Translations under genes and position numbers: made by a program | Notes under the pieces: generated by a model | Database searches by the model: none | What the model was told of the DNA's origin: nothing | What the model saw: the letters and a program-made list of their open reading frames with translations, nothing else | From: Nomia melanderi | Lineage: Eukaryota; Arthropoda; Insecta; Hymenoptera; Halictidae | NCBI RefSeq assembly: GCF_051020985.1 | Contig: NW_027475134.1 | Location: 2,170,001 to 2,234,000 of the forward strand | Reading direction: 5' to 3' | DNA: 64,000 nt | In this document: piece after piece, positions 13,241 to 26,367 of the stretch | Position numbering within the stretch: position 1 is the first letter of the stretch | How the letters are laid out: each line of letters starts with the position of its first letter

Positions 13241-13739
13241 TTGTCTGTAGGAGGCCCTGGCGCATGAACCTGTGCAGCGGCAACGACCTCGGACCGCCAG
13301 GGGCCGAGAAAACCACAGTCTCATGGGGCCGGACACTCTGGGTCAGGGGAAAATCCAATATATATCTGGTGATATCTCGGGTGCTATTACAGATAGCGCA
13401 ATAAATCAAAGTGCATTGTCTGCAGGAGGCCCTTGTGAATGAATCTGTTCAGCGGGAACGACCTCGGATCACCAGGGGCCGAGAAAACCACCGACACATG
13501 GGGCCGGACACTCAGGGTCGAGGAAAAATCCAATATATATCTGGTGATATATCGGGTGCCATTAGAGATAGCTCGATAAATCAAAGTGCATTGTCTGCAG
13601 GAGGCCCTGACGCATGAACCTGTGCAGCGGGAACGACCTCGGACCACCAGGGGCCGATAAAACCACCGTCTCATGGGGCCGGACACTCAGGGTCAGGGGA
13701 AAATCCAATATATATCTGGTGATATCTCGGGTGCTATTA

Positions 13740-14070
13740 CAGATAGCGCAATAAATCAAAGTGCATTGTCTGTAGGAGGCCCTGGCGCATGAATCTGTGC
13801 AGTGGGAACGACCTCGGACCACCAGGGGCCGAGAAAACGACCGTCTCATGGGGCCGGACACTCAGGGTCAGGGGAAAATCCAATATAGATCTGGTGATAT
13901 CTCGGGTGCTATTAGAGATAGCGCGATAAATCAAGGTGAATTATCTGCAGGAGGCCCTGGCGCATGCATCTGTGGCAGCGGGAACGACCTCGGATCACCA
14001 GGGGCCGAGAAAACCACCGTCTCATGGGGCCGGGCACTCAGGGTCTGGGGAAAATCCAATATATATCTGC
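13740..14070. repeat. Short two-monomer block with 1-bp insertion, copy 1
   Basis: Markers are TGTGCAGTGGGAACG, GAAAACGACCGTCTC, AATATAGATCTGG, GCGCGATAAATCAAGG, and a 1-bp insertion in CATCTGTGGCAGCGGG (near 13974) that makes a 176-bp monomer. The same combination recurs 701 bp downstream (4 x 175 + 1) and again near 25.65 kb. Confidence 0.85.
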
Positions 14071-14440
14071 TGATATCTCGGGTGCTGTTACAGATAGCGC
14101 AATAAATCAAAGTGCATTGTCTGTAGGAGACCCTGGCGCATGAACCTGTGCAGCGGGAACGTTCTCGGATCTCCAGGGACCGAGAAAACCACAGTCGCAT
14201 GGGGCCGGACACTCAAGGTCAGGGGAAAATCCAATATATATGTGGTGATATCTCGGGTGCTATTAGAGATAGCGCAATAAATCAAAGTGCATTGTCTGTA
14301 GGATGCCCTGGCGCATGAATCTGTGCAGCGGGAACGACCTCGGAACACCAGGGGCCGAGAAAACCACCGTCTCATGGGGCAGGACACTCAGGGTCAGTGA
14401 AAAATCCAATATATATCTGCTGATATCTCGGGTGCTGTTA

Positions 14441-14771
14441 CAGATAGCGCAATAAATCAAAGTGCATTGTCTGTAGGAGGCCCTGGCGCATGAATCTGTG
14501 CAGTGGGAACGACCTCGGACCACCAGGGGCCGAGAAAACGACCGTCTCATGGGGCCGGACACTCAGGGTCAGGGGAAAATCCAATATAGATCTGGTGATA
14601 TCTCGGGTGCTATTAGAGATAGCGCGATAAGTCAAGGTGAATTATCTGCAGGAGGCCCTGGCGCATGCATCTGTGGCAGCGGGAACGACCTCGGATCACC
14701 AGGGGCCGAGAAAACCACCGTCTCATGGGGCCGGGCACTCAGGGTCTGGGGAAAATCCAATATATATCTGG
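14441..14771. repeat. Short two-monomer block with 1-bp insertion, copy 2
   Basis: Same markers as 13740-14070, including TGTGGCAGCGGG near 14675 and TGTGCAGTGGG. A private change is GATAAGTCAAGG for GATAAATCAAGG near 14626. The monomers between the two copies carry TGCTGATATCTCGGGTGCTG (near 14068 and 14419), which is also found near 20.7 and 27.2 kb. Confidence 0.85.
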
Positions 14772-15655
14772 TGATATCTCGGGTGCTATTAGAGATAGCG
14801 TAATAAACCAAAGTGCATTGTCTGTAGGATGCCCTGGCGCATGAATCTGTGCAGCGGGAACGACCTCGGCACACCAGGGGCCGAGAAAACCACCGTCTCA
14901 TGGTGCCGGACACTCTGGGTCAGCGAAAAATCCAATATATATCTGGTGATATCTCGGGTGCTATTACAGATAGCGCAATAAATCAAAGTGCATTGTCTGT
15001 AGGAGGCCCTGGCGCATGACTCTGTGCAGCGGGAACGACCTCGGACCACCAGGGGCCGAGAAAATTACAGATATTCGGAATCCGTCACCCAAGGTCATGT
15101 GAAAATCCAGCATATATCTGGTGATATTTCGGGTGCTATTATAGATAGCGCAATAAATCAAAGTGCATTGTCTGTAGGAGGCCCTGGCGCATGAATCTGT
15201 GCAGAGGGAACGACCTCGGACCACCAGGGGCCGAGAAAACCACCGTCTCATGGCGCCGGACACTCAGGGTCAGGGGAAAATCCAATATATATCTGGTGAT
15301 ATCTCGGGTGCTATTACAGATAGCGCAATAAGTCAAAGTGAATTATCTGCAGGAGGCCCTGGCGCATGAATCTGTGCAGCGGGAACGACCTCGGACCACC
15401 AGGGGCCGAGAAAACTACAGTCTCATGCGGCCGGACACTCAGGGTCTGGGGAAAATCCAATATATATCTGGTGATATCTCGGGTCCTATTACAGATAGCG
15501 AAATAAATCAAAGTGCATTGTCTGTAGGAGGCCCTGGCGCATGAATCTGTGCAGCGGGAACGACCTCGGACCACCAGGGGCCGAGGAAACCACAGTCTCA
15601 TGGGGCCGGACACTCAGGGTCAGGGAAAAATCCAATATATATCTGGTGATATCTT

Positions 15656-16180
15656 GGGTGCTATTAGATATAGCGCAATAAACCAAAGTGAATTATCTGC
15701 AGGAGGCCCTGGCGCATGAATCTGTGCAACGGGAACGACCTCGGACCACCAGGGGCCGAGACAACAACCGTCTCATGGGGCCGGACACTCAGGGTCAGGG
15801 AAAAATCCAATATATATCTGGTGATATCTCGGGTTATATTACAGATAGCACAATAAATCAAAGTGCATTGTCTGTAGGAGGCCCTGGCGCATGAATCTGT
15901 GCAGAGGGAACGATTTCGGACCACCAGGGGCCGAGACAACAACCGTCTCATGGGGCCGGACACTCAGGGTCAGGGAAAAATCCAATATATATCTGGTGAT
16001 ATCTCGGGTTATATTACAGATAGCACAATAAATCAAAGTGCATTGTCTGTAGGAGGCCCTGGCGCATGAATCTGTGCAGAGGGAACGACCTCGGACCACC
16101 AGGGGCCGAGAAAACCACCGTCTCATGGCGCCGGACACTCAGGGTCAGGGGAAAATCCAATATATATCTGGTGATATCTC
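15656..16180. repeat. Block alpha, partial copy 3
   Basis: Only the first part of block alpha is present: TTAGATATAGCGC, then the two CGGGTTATATT / GAGACAACAACCG monomers, then CATGGCGCCGG. After about 16.2 kb the order switches to monomers with GGCTGAGAAAACGACC, which do not belong to alpha. The join is whole-monomer in register. Confidence 0.75.
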
Positions 16181-16366
16181 GGGTGCTATTACAGATAGCG
16201 CAATAAACCAAAGTGAATTATCTGCAGGAGGCCCTGGCGCATGAATCTGTGCAGCGGGAACGACCTCGGGCCACCAGGGGCTGAGAAAACGACCGTCTCA
16301 TGGGGCCGGACACTCAGGGTCAGTGAAAAATCCAGTATATATCTGGTGATATCTCGGGTGCTATTA

Positions 16367-17417
16367 GAGATAGCGCAATAAACCAAAGTGAATTATCTGC
16401 AGGAGGCGCTGGCGCATGAATCTGTGCAGCGGGAACGTCCTCGGACCTCCAGGGGCCGAGACAACCACAGTCTCATGGGGCCGGACACTCAGGGTCAGGG
16501 GAAAATCCAATATATATCTGGTGATATCTCGGGTGCTATTACAGATAGCGCAATAGATCAAAGTGCATTGTCTGCAGGAGGCCCTTGCGAATGAATCTGT
16601 TCAGCGGGAACGACCTCGGATCACCAGGGGCCGAGAAAACCACCGACACATGGGGCCGGACACTCAGGGTCGAGGAAAAATCCAATATATATCTGGTGAT
16701 ATCTCGGGTGCTATTAGAGATAGCGCGATAAATCAAAGTGAATTATCTGCAGGAGGCCCTGGCGCATGCATCTGTGCAGCGGGAACGACCTCGGACCACC
16801 AGGGGCCGAGAAAATCACCGTCTCATGGGGACGGGCACTCAGGGTCTGGGGAAAATCCAATATGTATCTGCTGATATCTCGGGTGCTATTAGAGATAGCG
16901 TAACAAACCAAAGTGCATTGTCTGTAGGAGGCCCTGGCGCATGAATCTGTGCAGCGGGAACGACCTCTGACCACAAGAGGCCGAGAAAACCACCGTCTCA
17001 TGGGGCCGGACACTCTGGGTCGAGGAAAAATCCAATATATATCTGGTGATATCTCGGGTGCTATTACAGATAGCGCGATAAATCAAAGTGCATTGTCTGT
17101 AGGAGGCACTGGCGAATGAGTCTGTGCAGCAGGAACGACCTCGAACCACCAGGGGCCGAGAAAATTACAGATATTCGGAATCCGTCACCCAAGGTCATGT
17201 GAAAATCCAGCATATATCTGGTGATATTTCGGGTGCTATTATAGATAGCGCAATAAACCAAAGTGAATTATCTGCAGTAGGCCCTGGCGCATGCATCTGT
17301 GCAGCGGGAACGACCTCGGACAACCAGGGGCCGAGAAAGCCACAGACTCATGGGGCTGGACACTCACGGTTAGGGAAAAATCCAATATATATCTGGTGAT
17401 ATCTCGGGTGCTATTAC
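16367..17417. repeat. Six-monomer block beta, copy 2
   Basis: Carries the same ordered markers as 7440-8490, including AATATGTATCTGCTG, GCGTAACAAACC, TGACCACAAGAGGCC and the type C monomer at 17165. A partial third relative lies at about 29550-30040, with the GTAACAAACC monomer, the ACAAGAGGCC monomer and the type C monomer at 29943. Confidence 0.85.
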
Positions 17418-17789
17418 AGATAGTACAATAAATCAAAGTGCACTGTCTGTAGGAGGCCCTGGCGCATGAATCTCTGCAGCGGGAACGACCTCGGACCACC
17501 AGGGGCCGAGAAAACCACCGTCTCATGGGGACGGACACTCAGGGTCTGGCGAAAATCCACTATATATCTGGTGATATCTCGGGTGCTATTAGAGATAGCG
17601 CAATAAACCAAAGTGAATTATCTGCAGGAGGCCCTGGGGCATGAATCTGCGCAGCGGGAACGACCTCGGACCACCAGGGGCCGAGAAAACCACAGTCTCA
17701 TGGAGCCGGACACTCAGGGTCAGGGGAAAATCCAATATATATCTGGTGATATCTCGGGTGCTATTACAGATAGCGCAATAAATCAAAGT

Positions 17790-19380
17790 GAATTATCTGC
17801 AGGAGGCCCTGGCGCATGAATCTGTGCAGCGGGAACGACCTCGGACCACCAGGGGCCGAGAAAACCACAGTCACATGGGGCCGCTCACTCAGGGTCAGGG
17901 GAAAATCCAATATATATCTGGTGATATCTCGGGTGCTATTAGATACAGCGCAATAAACCAAATTGAATTATCTGCAGGAGGCCCTGGCGCATGAATCTGG
18001 GCAGCGGGAACGACCTCGGACCACCAGGGGCCGAGAAAACTAAAGTCTCATGGGGCCGGACACTCAGGGTCTGGGGAAAATCCATTATATATCTGGTGAT
18101 ATGTCGGGAGCTATTACAGATAGCGCAATAAATCAAAGTTCATTGTCTGGAGGAGGCCCTGGCGCATGAATCTGTGCAGCGGGAACGACCTCGGTCCACC
18201 AGGGGCCGAGAAAACCACCGTCTCATGGGGCTGGACACTCAGGGTGAGGGTAATATCCAATATATATCTGGTGATATCTCGGGTGCTATTACAGATAGCG
18301 CAATAAATCAAAGTGCATTGTCTGTAGGAGGCCCTGGCGCATGAACCTGTGCAGCGGCAACGACCTCGGACCGCCAGGGGCCGAGAAAACCACAGTCTCA
18401 TGGGGCCGGACACTCTGGGTCAGGGGAAAATCCAATATATATCTGGTGATATCTCGGGTGCTATTACAGATAGCGCAATAAATCAAAGTGCATTGTCTGC
18501 AGGAGGCCCTTGTGAATGAATCTGTTCAGCGGGAACGACCTCGGATCACCAGGGGCCGAGAAAACCACCGACACATGGGGCCGGACACTCAGGGTCGAGG
18601 AAAAATCCAATATATATCTGGTGATATCTCGGGTGCTATTACAGATAGCGCGATAAATCAAAGTGCATTGTCTGTAGGAGGCACTAGCGAATGAGTCTGT
18701 GCAGCAGGAACGACCTCGAACCACCAGGGGCCGAGAAAATTACAGATATTCGGAATCCGTCACCCAAGGTCATGTGAAAATCCAGCATATATCTGGTGAT
18801 ATTTCGGGTGCTATTATAGATAGCGCAATAAACCAAAGTGAATTATCTGCAGTAGGCCCTGGCGCATGCATCTGTGCAGCGGGAACGACCTCGGACAACC
18901 AGGGGCCGAGAAAGCCACAGACTCATGGGGCTGGACACTCAGGGTTAGGGAAAAATCCAATATATATCTGGTGATATCTCGGGTACTATTACAGATAGTA
19001 CAATAAATCAAAGTGCACTGTCTGTAGGAGGCCCTGGCGCATGAATCTGTGCAGCGGGAACGACCTCGGACCACCAGGGGCCGAGAAAACCACCGTCTCA
19101 TGGGGACGGACACTCAGGGTCTGGCGAAAATCCACTATATATCTGGTGATATCTCGGGTGCTATTAGAGATAGCGCAATAAACCAAACTGCATTGTCTGT
19201 AGGAGGCCCTGGCGCATGAATCTGTGCAGCGGGAGCGACCTCTGACCACAAGGGGCCGAGAAAACCACCGTCTCATGGGGCCGGACACTCAGGGTCGAGG
19301 AAAAATCCAATATATATCTGGTGATATCTCGGGTGCTAATAGAGATAGCGCAATAAACCAAAGTGAATTATCTGCAGGAG
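17790..19380. repeat. 14-monomer higher-order repeat, partial copy 3
   Basis: About nine monomers in the order of 8690-10280: GGCCGCTCACTC (a private change of GGCCGGTCACTC), TAAAGTCTC, GGTAATATCC, GGCAACG, TTGTGAATG, type C at 18740, GGGTTAGGG, GGCGAAAATCCACTATA and GGAGCGACC. Offset from copy 2 is about 6,652 bp (38 x 175 + 2). At about 19380 the order breaks off into region gamma. Confidence 0.85.
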
Positions 19381-19539
19381 GCCCTGGCGCATGAATCTGT
19401 GCAGCGGGAACGACCTCGGACCACCAGGGGCCGAGAAAACTACAGTCTCATGCGGCCGGTCACTCAGGGTCTGGGGAAAATCCAATATATATCTGGTGAT
19501 ATCTTGGGTGCTATTAGCGATAGCGTAATAAACCAAAGT

Positions 19540-21110
19540 GAATTATCTGCAGGAGGCCCTGGCGCAAGAATCTGTGCAGCGGGAACGACCTTGGACCACC
19601 GGGGGCCGAGACAACAACCGTCTCATGGGGCCGGACACTCAGGGTCAGGGAAAAATCCAATATATATCTGGTGATATCTCGGGTTATATTACAGATAGCA
19701 CAATAAATCAACGTGCATTGTCTGTAGGAGGCCCTGGCGCATGAATCTGAGCAGCGGGAACGACCTCGGACCACCAGGGGCCGAGACAACCACCGTCTCA
19801 TGGGGCCGGACACTCAGGGTCAGGGGAAAATCCAATATATATCTGGTGATATCTCGGGTGCTATTACAGATAGAGCAATAAACCAAAGTGAATTATCTGC
19901 AGGAGGCCCTGGCCCATGCATCTGTGCAGCGGGAACAACCTCGGACCACCAGGGGCCGAGAAAACCACCGTCTCATGGGGCCGGACACTCAGGGTCAGGG
20001 TAAAATGCTATATATATCTGGTGATATGTCGGGTGCTATTACAGATAGCGCAATAAATCAAAGTGCATTGTCTGGAGGAGGCCCTGGCGCATGTATCTGG
20101 GCAGCGGGAACGACCTCGGACCACCAGGGGCCGAGAAGACCGCAGTCTCATGGGGACGGACTCTCAGGGTCAGGGAAAAATCCAATATATATCTGGTGAT
20201 ATCTCGGGCGCTATTAGAGATAGCGCAATAAACCAAAGTGAATTATCTGCAGGAGGCCCTGGCCCATGCATCTGTGCAGCGGGAACAACCTCGGACCACC
20301 AGGGGCCGAGAAAACCACCGTCTCATGGGGCCGGACACTCAGGGTCAGGGGAAAATCCAATATATATCTGGTGATATCTCGGGTGCTATTAGATACAGCG
20401 CTATAAACCAAAGTGAATTATCTGCAGGAGGCCCTGGCGCATGAATCTGGGTAGCGGGAACGAGCTCGGACCTCCAGGGGCCGAGAAAACCACAGTCTAA
20501 TGGGGCCGGACACTCAGGGTCAGGGGAAAATCCAATATATATCTGGTGATATCTCGGGTGCTATTAGAGATAGCGCAATAAACCAAAGTGAATTATCTGC
20601 AGGAGGCCCTGCCGCATGCATCTGTGCAGCGGGAACGACCTCGGAACACCAGGGGCCGAGAAAACCACCGTCTCATGGGGCAGGACACTCAGGGTCAGTG
20701 AAAAATCCAATATATATCTGCTGATATCTCGGGTGCTGTTACAGATAGCGCAATAAATCAAAGTGCATTGTCTGTAGGAGACCCTGGCGCATGAACCTGT
20801 GCAGCGGGAACGTTCTCGGACCTCCAGGGACCGAGAAAACCACAGTCTCATGGGGCCGGGCACTCAAGGTCAGGCGAAAATCCAATATATATGTGGTGAT
20901 ATCTCGGGTGCTATTACAGATAGCGCAATAAATCAAAGTGCATTGTCTGTAGGAGACCCTGGCGCATGAACCTGTCCAGCGGGAACGACCTCGGACCACC
21001 AGGGGCCGAGAAAACCACCGTCTCATGGGGCCGGACACTCTGGGTCAGCGAAAAATCCAGTATATATCTGGTGATATCTCGGGTGCTATTACAGATAGCG
21101 CAATAAATCA
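19540..21110. repeat. Multi-monomer block gamma, copy 1 (longest version)
   Basis: Ordered markers: GGCGCAAGAATCTG; CGGGTTATATT with AATCAACGTGC; CATGAATCTGAGCAGCGG; CAGATAGAGCAATAAACC; GGCCCATGCATCTG with GGGAACAACC; AAAATGCTATATATATC; CATGTATCTGGGCAG; GGGGACGGACTCTC; a second GGCCCATGCATCTG monomer; TTAGATACAGCGC; GCCGCATGCATCTG; TGCTGATATCTCGGGTGCTG; GGGAACGTTCTCGG; and ATATGTGGTGATATC. Later copies contain only part of this order. Confidence 0.8.
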
Positions 21111-21583
21111 AAGTGCATTGTCTGTAGGAGGCCCTGGCGCATGAATCTGTGCAGCGGGAACGACCTCGGACCACCAGGGGCCGAGGAAACCACAGTCTCA
21201 TGGGGACGGACACTCAGGGTCTGGCGAAAATCCACTATATATCTGGTGATATCTCGGGTGCTATTAGAGATAGCGCAATAAACCAAACTGCATTGTCTGT
21301 AGGAGGCCCTGGCGCATGAATCTGTGCAGCGGGAGCGACCTCTGACCACAAGGGGCCGAGAAAACTACAGTCTCATGCGGCCGGACACTCAGGGTCTGGG
21401 GAAAATCCAATATATATCTGGTGATATCTCGGGTGCTATTACAGATAGCGCAATAAATCAAAGTGAATTATCTGCAGGAGGCCCTGGCGCATGAATCTGT
21501 GCAGCGGGAACGACCTCGGACCACCAGGGGCCGAGAAAACCACAGTCACATGGGGCCGGTCACTCAGGGTCAGGGGAAAATCC

Positions 21584-21600
21584 AATATATACATCAGGTG
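21584..21600. repeat. 177-bp length-variant monomer, third occurrence
   Basis: AATATATACATCAGGTG carries the same expansion and CAGG centre as the two copies in block alpha, plus a T-to-C change. The upstream half again contains GGCCGGTCACTC, and the downstream part has TTAGATACAGCGC. This single monomer is a displaced relative of block alpha. Confidence 0.8.
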
Positions 21601-23929
21601 ATATCTCGGGTGCTATTAGATACAGCGCAATAAACCACAGTGTATTATCTGCAAGAGGCCCTGGCGCATGAATCTGTGCAGCGGGAACGACCTCGGACCA
21701 CCAGGGGCCGAGAAAACGACCGTCTCATGGGGCCGGACACTCAGGGTCAGTGAAAAATCCAATATATATCTGGTGATATCTCGGGTGCTATTACAGATAG
21801 CGCAATAAATCAAAGTGCATTGTCTGTAGGAGGCCCTGGCGCATGAATCTGTGCAGCGGGAGCGACCTCTGACCACAAGGGGCCGAGAAAACCACAGTCT
21901 CATGGGGCCGGACACTCAGGGTCAGGGGAAAATCCAGTATATATCTGGTGATATCTCGGGTGCTATTACAGATAGCGCAATAAATCAAAGTGCATAGTCT
22001 GTAGGAGGCCCCAGCGCATGAATCTGTGCAGCGGGAACGACCTCGGACGACCAGGGGCCTTGAAAACCACAGTCTCATGGGGCCGGACACTCAGGGTCAG
22101 GGGAAAATCCAATTTATATCTGGTGATATCTCGGGTGCTATTACAGATAGCGCAATGAATCAATGTGCATTGTCTGTAGGAGACCCTGGCGCATGAATCT
22201 GTGCAGCGGGAACGACCTCGGACCACCACGGGCCGAGAAAACGACCGTCTCATGGGGCCGGACGCTCAGGGTCAGGGAAAAATCCATTATATATCTGGTG
22301 ATATATCGGGTGCCATTAGAGATAGCTCGATAAATCAAAGTGCATTGTCTGCAGGAGGCCCTGACGCATGAACCAGTGCAGCGGGAACGACCTCGGACCA
22401 CCAGGGGCCGATAAAACCACCGTCTCATGGGGCCGGACACTCAGGGTCAGGGGAAAATCCGATATATATCTGGTGATATCTCGGGTGCTATTACAGATAG
22501 CGCAATAAACCAAAGTGAATTATCTGCAGGAGGCCCTGGCGCATGAATCTGTGCAGCGGGAACGACCTCGGGCCACCAGGGGCTGAGAAAACGACCGTCT
22601 CATGGGGCCGGACACTCAGGGTCAGTGAAAAATCCAGTATATATCTGGTGATATCTCGGGTGCTATTAGAGATAGCGCAATAAACCAAAGTGAATTATCT
22701 GCAGGAGGCGCTGGCGCATGAATCTGTGCAGCGGGAACGTCCTCGGACCTCCAGGGGCCGAGACAACCACAGTCTCATGGGGCCGGACACTCAGGGTCAG
22801 GGGAAAATCCAATATATATCTGGTGATATCTCGGGTGCTATTACAGATAGCGCAATAAATCAAAGTGCATTGTCTGTAGGAGGCCCTGGCGCATGAATCT
22901 GTGCAGCGGGAACGACCTCGGACCATCAGGGGCCGAAAAAACCACAGTCTCATGGGGCCGGACACTCATGGTCAGGGTAAAATCCAATATATATCTGGTG
23001 ATATCTCGGGTGCTATTACAGATAGCGCAATAAATCAAAGTGCATTGTCTGTAGGAGGCCCTGGCGCATGAATCTGTGCAGCGGGAACGACCTCTGACCA
23101 CAAGAGGCCGAGAAAACCACCGTCTCAAGGGGCCGGACACTCAGGGTCGAGGAAAAATCCAATATATATCTGGTGATATCTCGGGTGCTATTACAGATAG
23201 CGCGATAAATCAAAGTGCATTGTCTGTAGGAGGCACAGACGAATGAGTCTGTGCAGCAGGAACGACCTCGAACCACCAGGGGCCGAGAAAATTACAGATA
23301 TTCGGAATCCGTCACCCAAGGTCATGTGAAAATCCAGCATATATCTGGTGATATTTCGGGTGCTATTATAGATAGCGCAATAAACCAAAGTGAATTATCT
23401 GCAGGAGGCCCTGGCGCATGAATCTGTGCAGCGGGAACGTCCTCGGACCTCCAGGGGCCGAGACAACCACCGTCTCATGGGGCCGGGCACTCAGGGTCAG
23501 GGTAAAATCCAATATATATCTGGTGATATCTCGAGTGCTATTACAGATAGCGCAATAAATCAATGTGCATTGTCTGTAGGAGGCCCTGGCGCATGAATCT
23601 GTGCAGCGGGAACGACCTCGGACCACCAGGGTCCGAGAAAACCACAGTCTCATGGGGCCGGACACTCAGGGTCAGGGAAAAATCCATTATATATCTGGTG
23701 ATATATCGGGTGCCATTAGAGATAGCTCGATAAATCAAAGTGCATTGTCTGCAGGAGGCCCTGACGCATGAATCTGTGCAGCGGGAACGACCTCGGACCA
23801 CCAGGGGCCGAGAAAACCACAGTCTCATGGGGCCGAGAACTCAGGGTCAGGCAAAAATCCAATATATATCTGGTGATATCTCGGGTGCTATTACACATAG
23901 CGCATTAAACCAACGCGCATTGTCTGTAG

Positions 23930-24104
23930 GAGGCCATGGCGCATGAATCTGTGCAGCGGGAACGACCTCGGACCACCAGGGGCCGATAAAACCACCGTCT
24001 CATGGGGCCGGACACTCAGGGTCAGGGGAAAATCCAATATATATCTGGTGATATCTCGGGTGCTATTACAGATAGCGCAATAAATCAAAGTGCATTGTCT
24101 GTAG
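23930..24104 (+). repeat. Reference monomer (type A, class a), used for m1-m175 numbering
   Basis: This copy is near my by-eye consensus; I see two differences, CCATGG for CCCTGG near m5-m9 and GATAAA for GAGAAA near m56-m61. Order of elements: GAGGCCCTGG (m1-m10), GCGCATGAATC (m10-m20), CAGCGGGAACGACCTCGG (m25-m42), ACCACCAGGGGCCGAG (m43-m58), CCACCGTCTCATGGGGCC (m63-m80), GGACACTCAGGGTCAGGGG (m81-m99), the AT-rich dyad ATATC-TGGT-GATAT (m112-m125, overlapping an EcoRV site GATATC), CAGATAGCGCAATAAA (m140-m155), and CAAAGTGCATTGTCTGTAG (m157-m175). The strand is arbitrary. Confidence 0.9.
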
Positions 24105-24616
24105 GAGGCCCTGGCGCATGAATCTGTGCAGCGGGAACGACCTCGGACCACCAGGGGCCGAGAAGACCGCAGTCTCATGGGGACGGACTCTCAGGGTCAA
24201 GGAAAAATCCAATATATATCTGGTGATATCTCGGGCGCTATTAGAGATAGCGCAATAAAAAAAAGTGAATTATCTGCAGGAGGCCCTGGCGCATGAATCT
24301 GTGCAGCGGGAACGACCTCGGGCCACCAGGGGCTGAGAAAACGACCGTCTTATGGGGCCGGACATTCAGGGTCAGTGAAAGATCCAATATATATCTGGTG
24401 ATATGTCGGCTGCTATTACAGATAGCGGAATAAATCAAAGTGCATTGTCTGTAGGAGGCCCTGGCGCATGAATCTGTGCAGCGGGAACGACCTCGGACCA
24501 CCAGGGGCCGAGAAAACCACAGTCTCATGGGGCCGGACACTCAGGGTCAGGGGAAAATCCAGTATATATCTGGTGATATCTCGGGTGCTATTAGAGATAG
24601 CGCAATAAGCCAAAGT

Positions 24617-25320
24617 GAATTATCTGCAGGAGGCCCTGGCGCATGAATCTGTGCAGCGGGAACAACCTCGGACCACCAGGGGCCGAGACAACCACCGTCT
24701 CATGGGGCCGGACACTCAGGGTCAGGGGAAAATCCAATATATACCTGGTGATATCTCGGGTTATATTACAGATAGCACAATAAATCAACGTGCATTGTCT
24801 GTAGGAGGCCCTGGCGCATGAATCTGAGCAGCGGGAACGACCTCGGACCACCAGGGGCCGAGACAACCACCGTCTCATGGGGCCGGACACTCAGGTTCAG
24901 GGGAAAATCCAATATATATCTGGTGATATCTCGGGTGCTATTACAGATAGAGCAATAAACCAAAGTGAATTATCTGCAGGAGGCCCTGGCCCATGCATCT
25001 GTGCAGCGGGAACAACCTCGGACCACCAGGGGCCGAGAAAACCACCGTCTCATGGGGCCGGACACTCAGGGTCAGGGTAAAATGCTATATATATCTGGTG
25101 ATATGTCGGGTGCTATTACAGATAGCGCAATAAATCAAAGTGCATTGTCTGGAGGAGGCCCTGGCGCATGTATCTGGGCAGCGGGAACGACCTCGGACCA
25201 CCAGGGGCCGAGAAGACCGCAGTCTCATGGGGACGGACTCTCAGGGTCAGGGAAAAATCCAATATATATCTGGTGATATCTCGGGTGCTATTAGAGATAG
25301 CGCAATAAGCCAAAGTGAAT
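24617..25320. repeat. Block gamma, copy 2 (about four monomers)
   Basis: Contains CGGGTTATATT with AATCAACGTGC, CATGAATCTGAGCAG, CAGATAGAGCAATAAACC, GGCCCATGCATCTG with GGGAACAACC, AAAATGCTATATATATC, CATGTATCTGGGCAG and GGGGACGGACTCTC. It keeps the two monomers absent from copy 3 but ends before the TTAGATACAGCGC monomer. The offset from copy 1 is 5,077 bp. Confidence 0.8.
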
Positions 25321-25643
25321 TATCTGCAGGAGGCCCTGGCGCATGAATCTGTGCAGCGGGAACGTCCTCGGACCTCCAGGGGCCGAGACAACCACCGTCT
25401 CAAGGGGCCGGACACTCAGGGTCAGGGTAAAATCCAATATGTATCTGGTGATATCTCGGGTGCTATTACAGATAGCGCAATAAATAAAAGTGCATTATCT
25501 GTAGGTGGCCCTGTCGCATGAATCTGTGCAGCGGGAACGACCTCGGACCACCAGGGGCCGAAAAAACCACAGTCTCATGGGGCCGGACTCTCACGGTCAG
25601 GGTAAAATCCAATATATATCTGGTGATATCTCGGGTGCTATTA

Positions 25644-26000
25644 CAGATAGCGCAATAAATCAAAGTGCATTGTCTGTAGGAGGCCCTGGCGCATGAATCT
25701 GTGCAGTGGGAACGACCTCGGACCACCAGGGGCCGAGAAAACGACCGTCTCATGGGGCCGGACACTCAGGGTCAGGGGAAAATCCAATATAGATCTGGTG
25801 ATATCTCGGGTGCTATTAGAGATAGCGCGATAAATCAAGGTGAATTATCTGCAGGAGGCCCTGGCGCATGCATCTGTGGCAGCGGGAACGACCTCGGATC
25901 ACCAGGGGCCGAGAAAACCACCGTCTCATGGGGCCGGGCACTCAGGGTCTGGGGAAAATCCAATATATATCTGGTGATATCTCGGGTGCTATTAGAGATA
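25644..26000. repeat. Short two-monomer block with 1-bp insertion, copy 3
   Basis: Repeats TGTGCAGTGGGAACG, GAAAACGACC, AATATAGATCTGG and the inserted G in CATCTGTGGCAGCGGG near 25877. Sharing of this rare insertion with 13974 and 14675 indicates common descent across about 11-12 kb. Confidence 0.85.
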
Positions 26001-26367
26001 GCGTAATAAACCAAAGTGCATTGTCTGTAGGAGGCCCTGGCGCATGAATCTGTGCAGCGGAAACGACCTCGGACCACCAGGGGCCGAGGAAACCACAGTC
26101 TCATGGGGCCGGACACTCAGGGTCAGGGAAAAATCCAATATATATCTGGTGATATCTTGGGTGCTATTAGATATAGCGCAATAAACCAAAGTGCATTATC
26201 TGCAGGAGGCCCTGGCGCATGAATCTGTGCAACGGGAACGACCTCGGACCACCAGGGGCCGAAAAATCCACAGTCTCATGGGGCCGGACACTCAGGGTCA
26301 GGGAAAAATCCAATATATATCTGGTGATATCTTGGGTGCTATTAGCGATAGCGTAATAAACCAAAGT

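Noticed and set aside
24036..24050. TATA-box promoter in AATATATATCTGG
   Set aside because: This AT tract is part of every monomer. No initiator, downstream element or transcription unit accompanies it, so a promoter call is not supported.
23930..24104. CENP-B box in the GCAGCGGGAACG region
   Set aside because: Comparing the 17 bases ending at CGGGA with the core NTTCGNNNNANNCGGGN, only the CGGG half matches; TTCG and the central A are absent, on either strand. The variants I inspected do not restore it.
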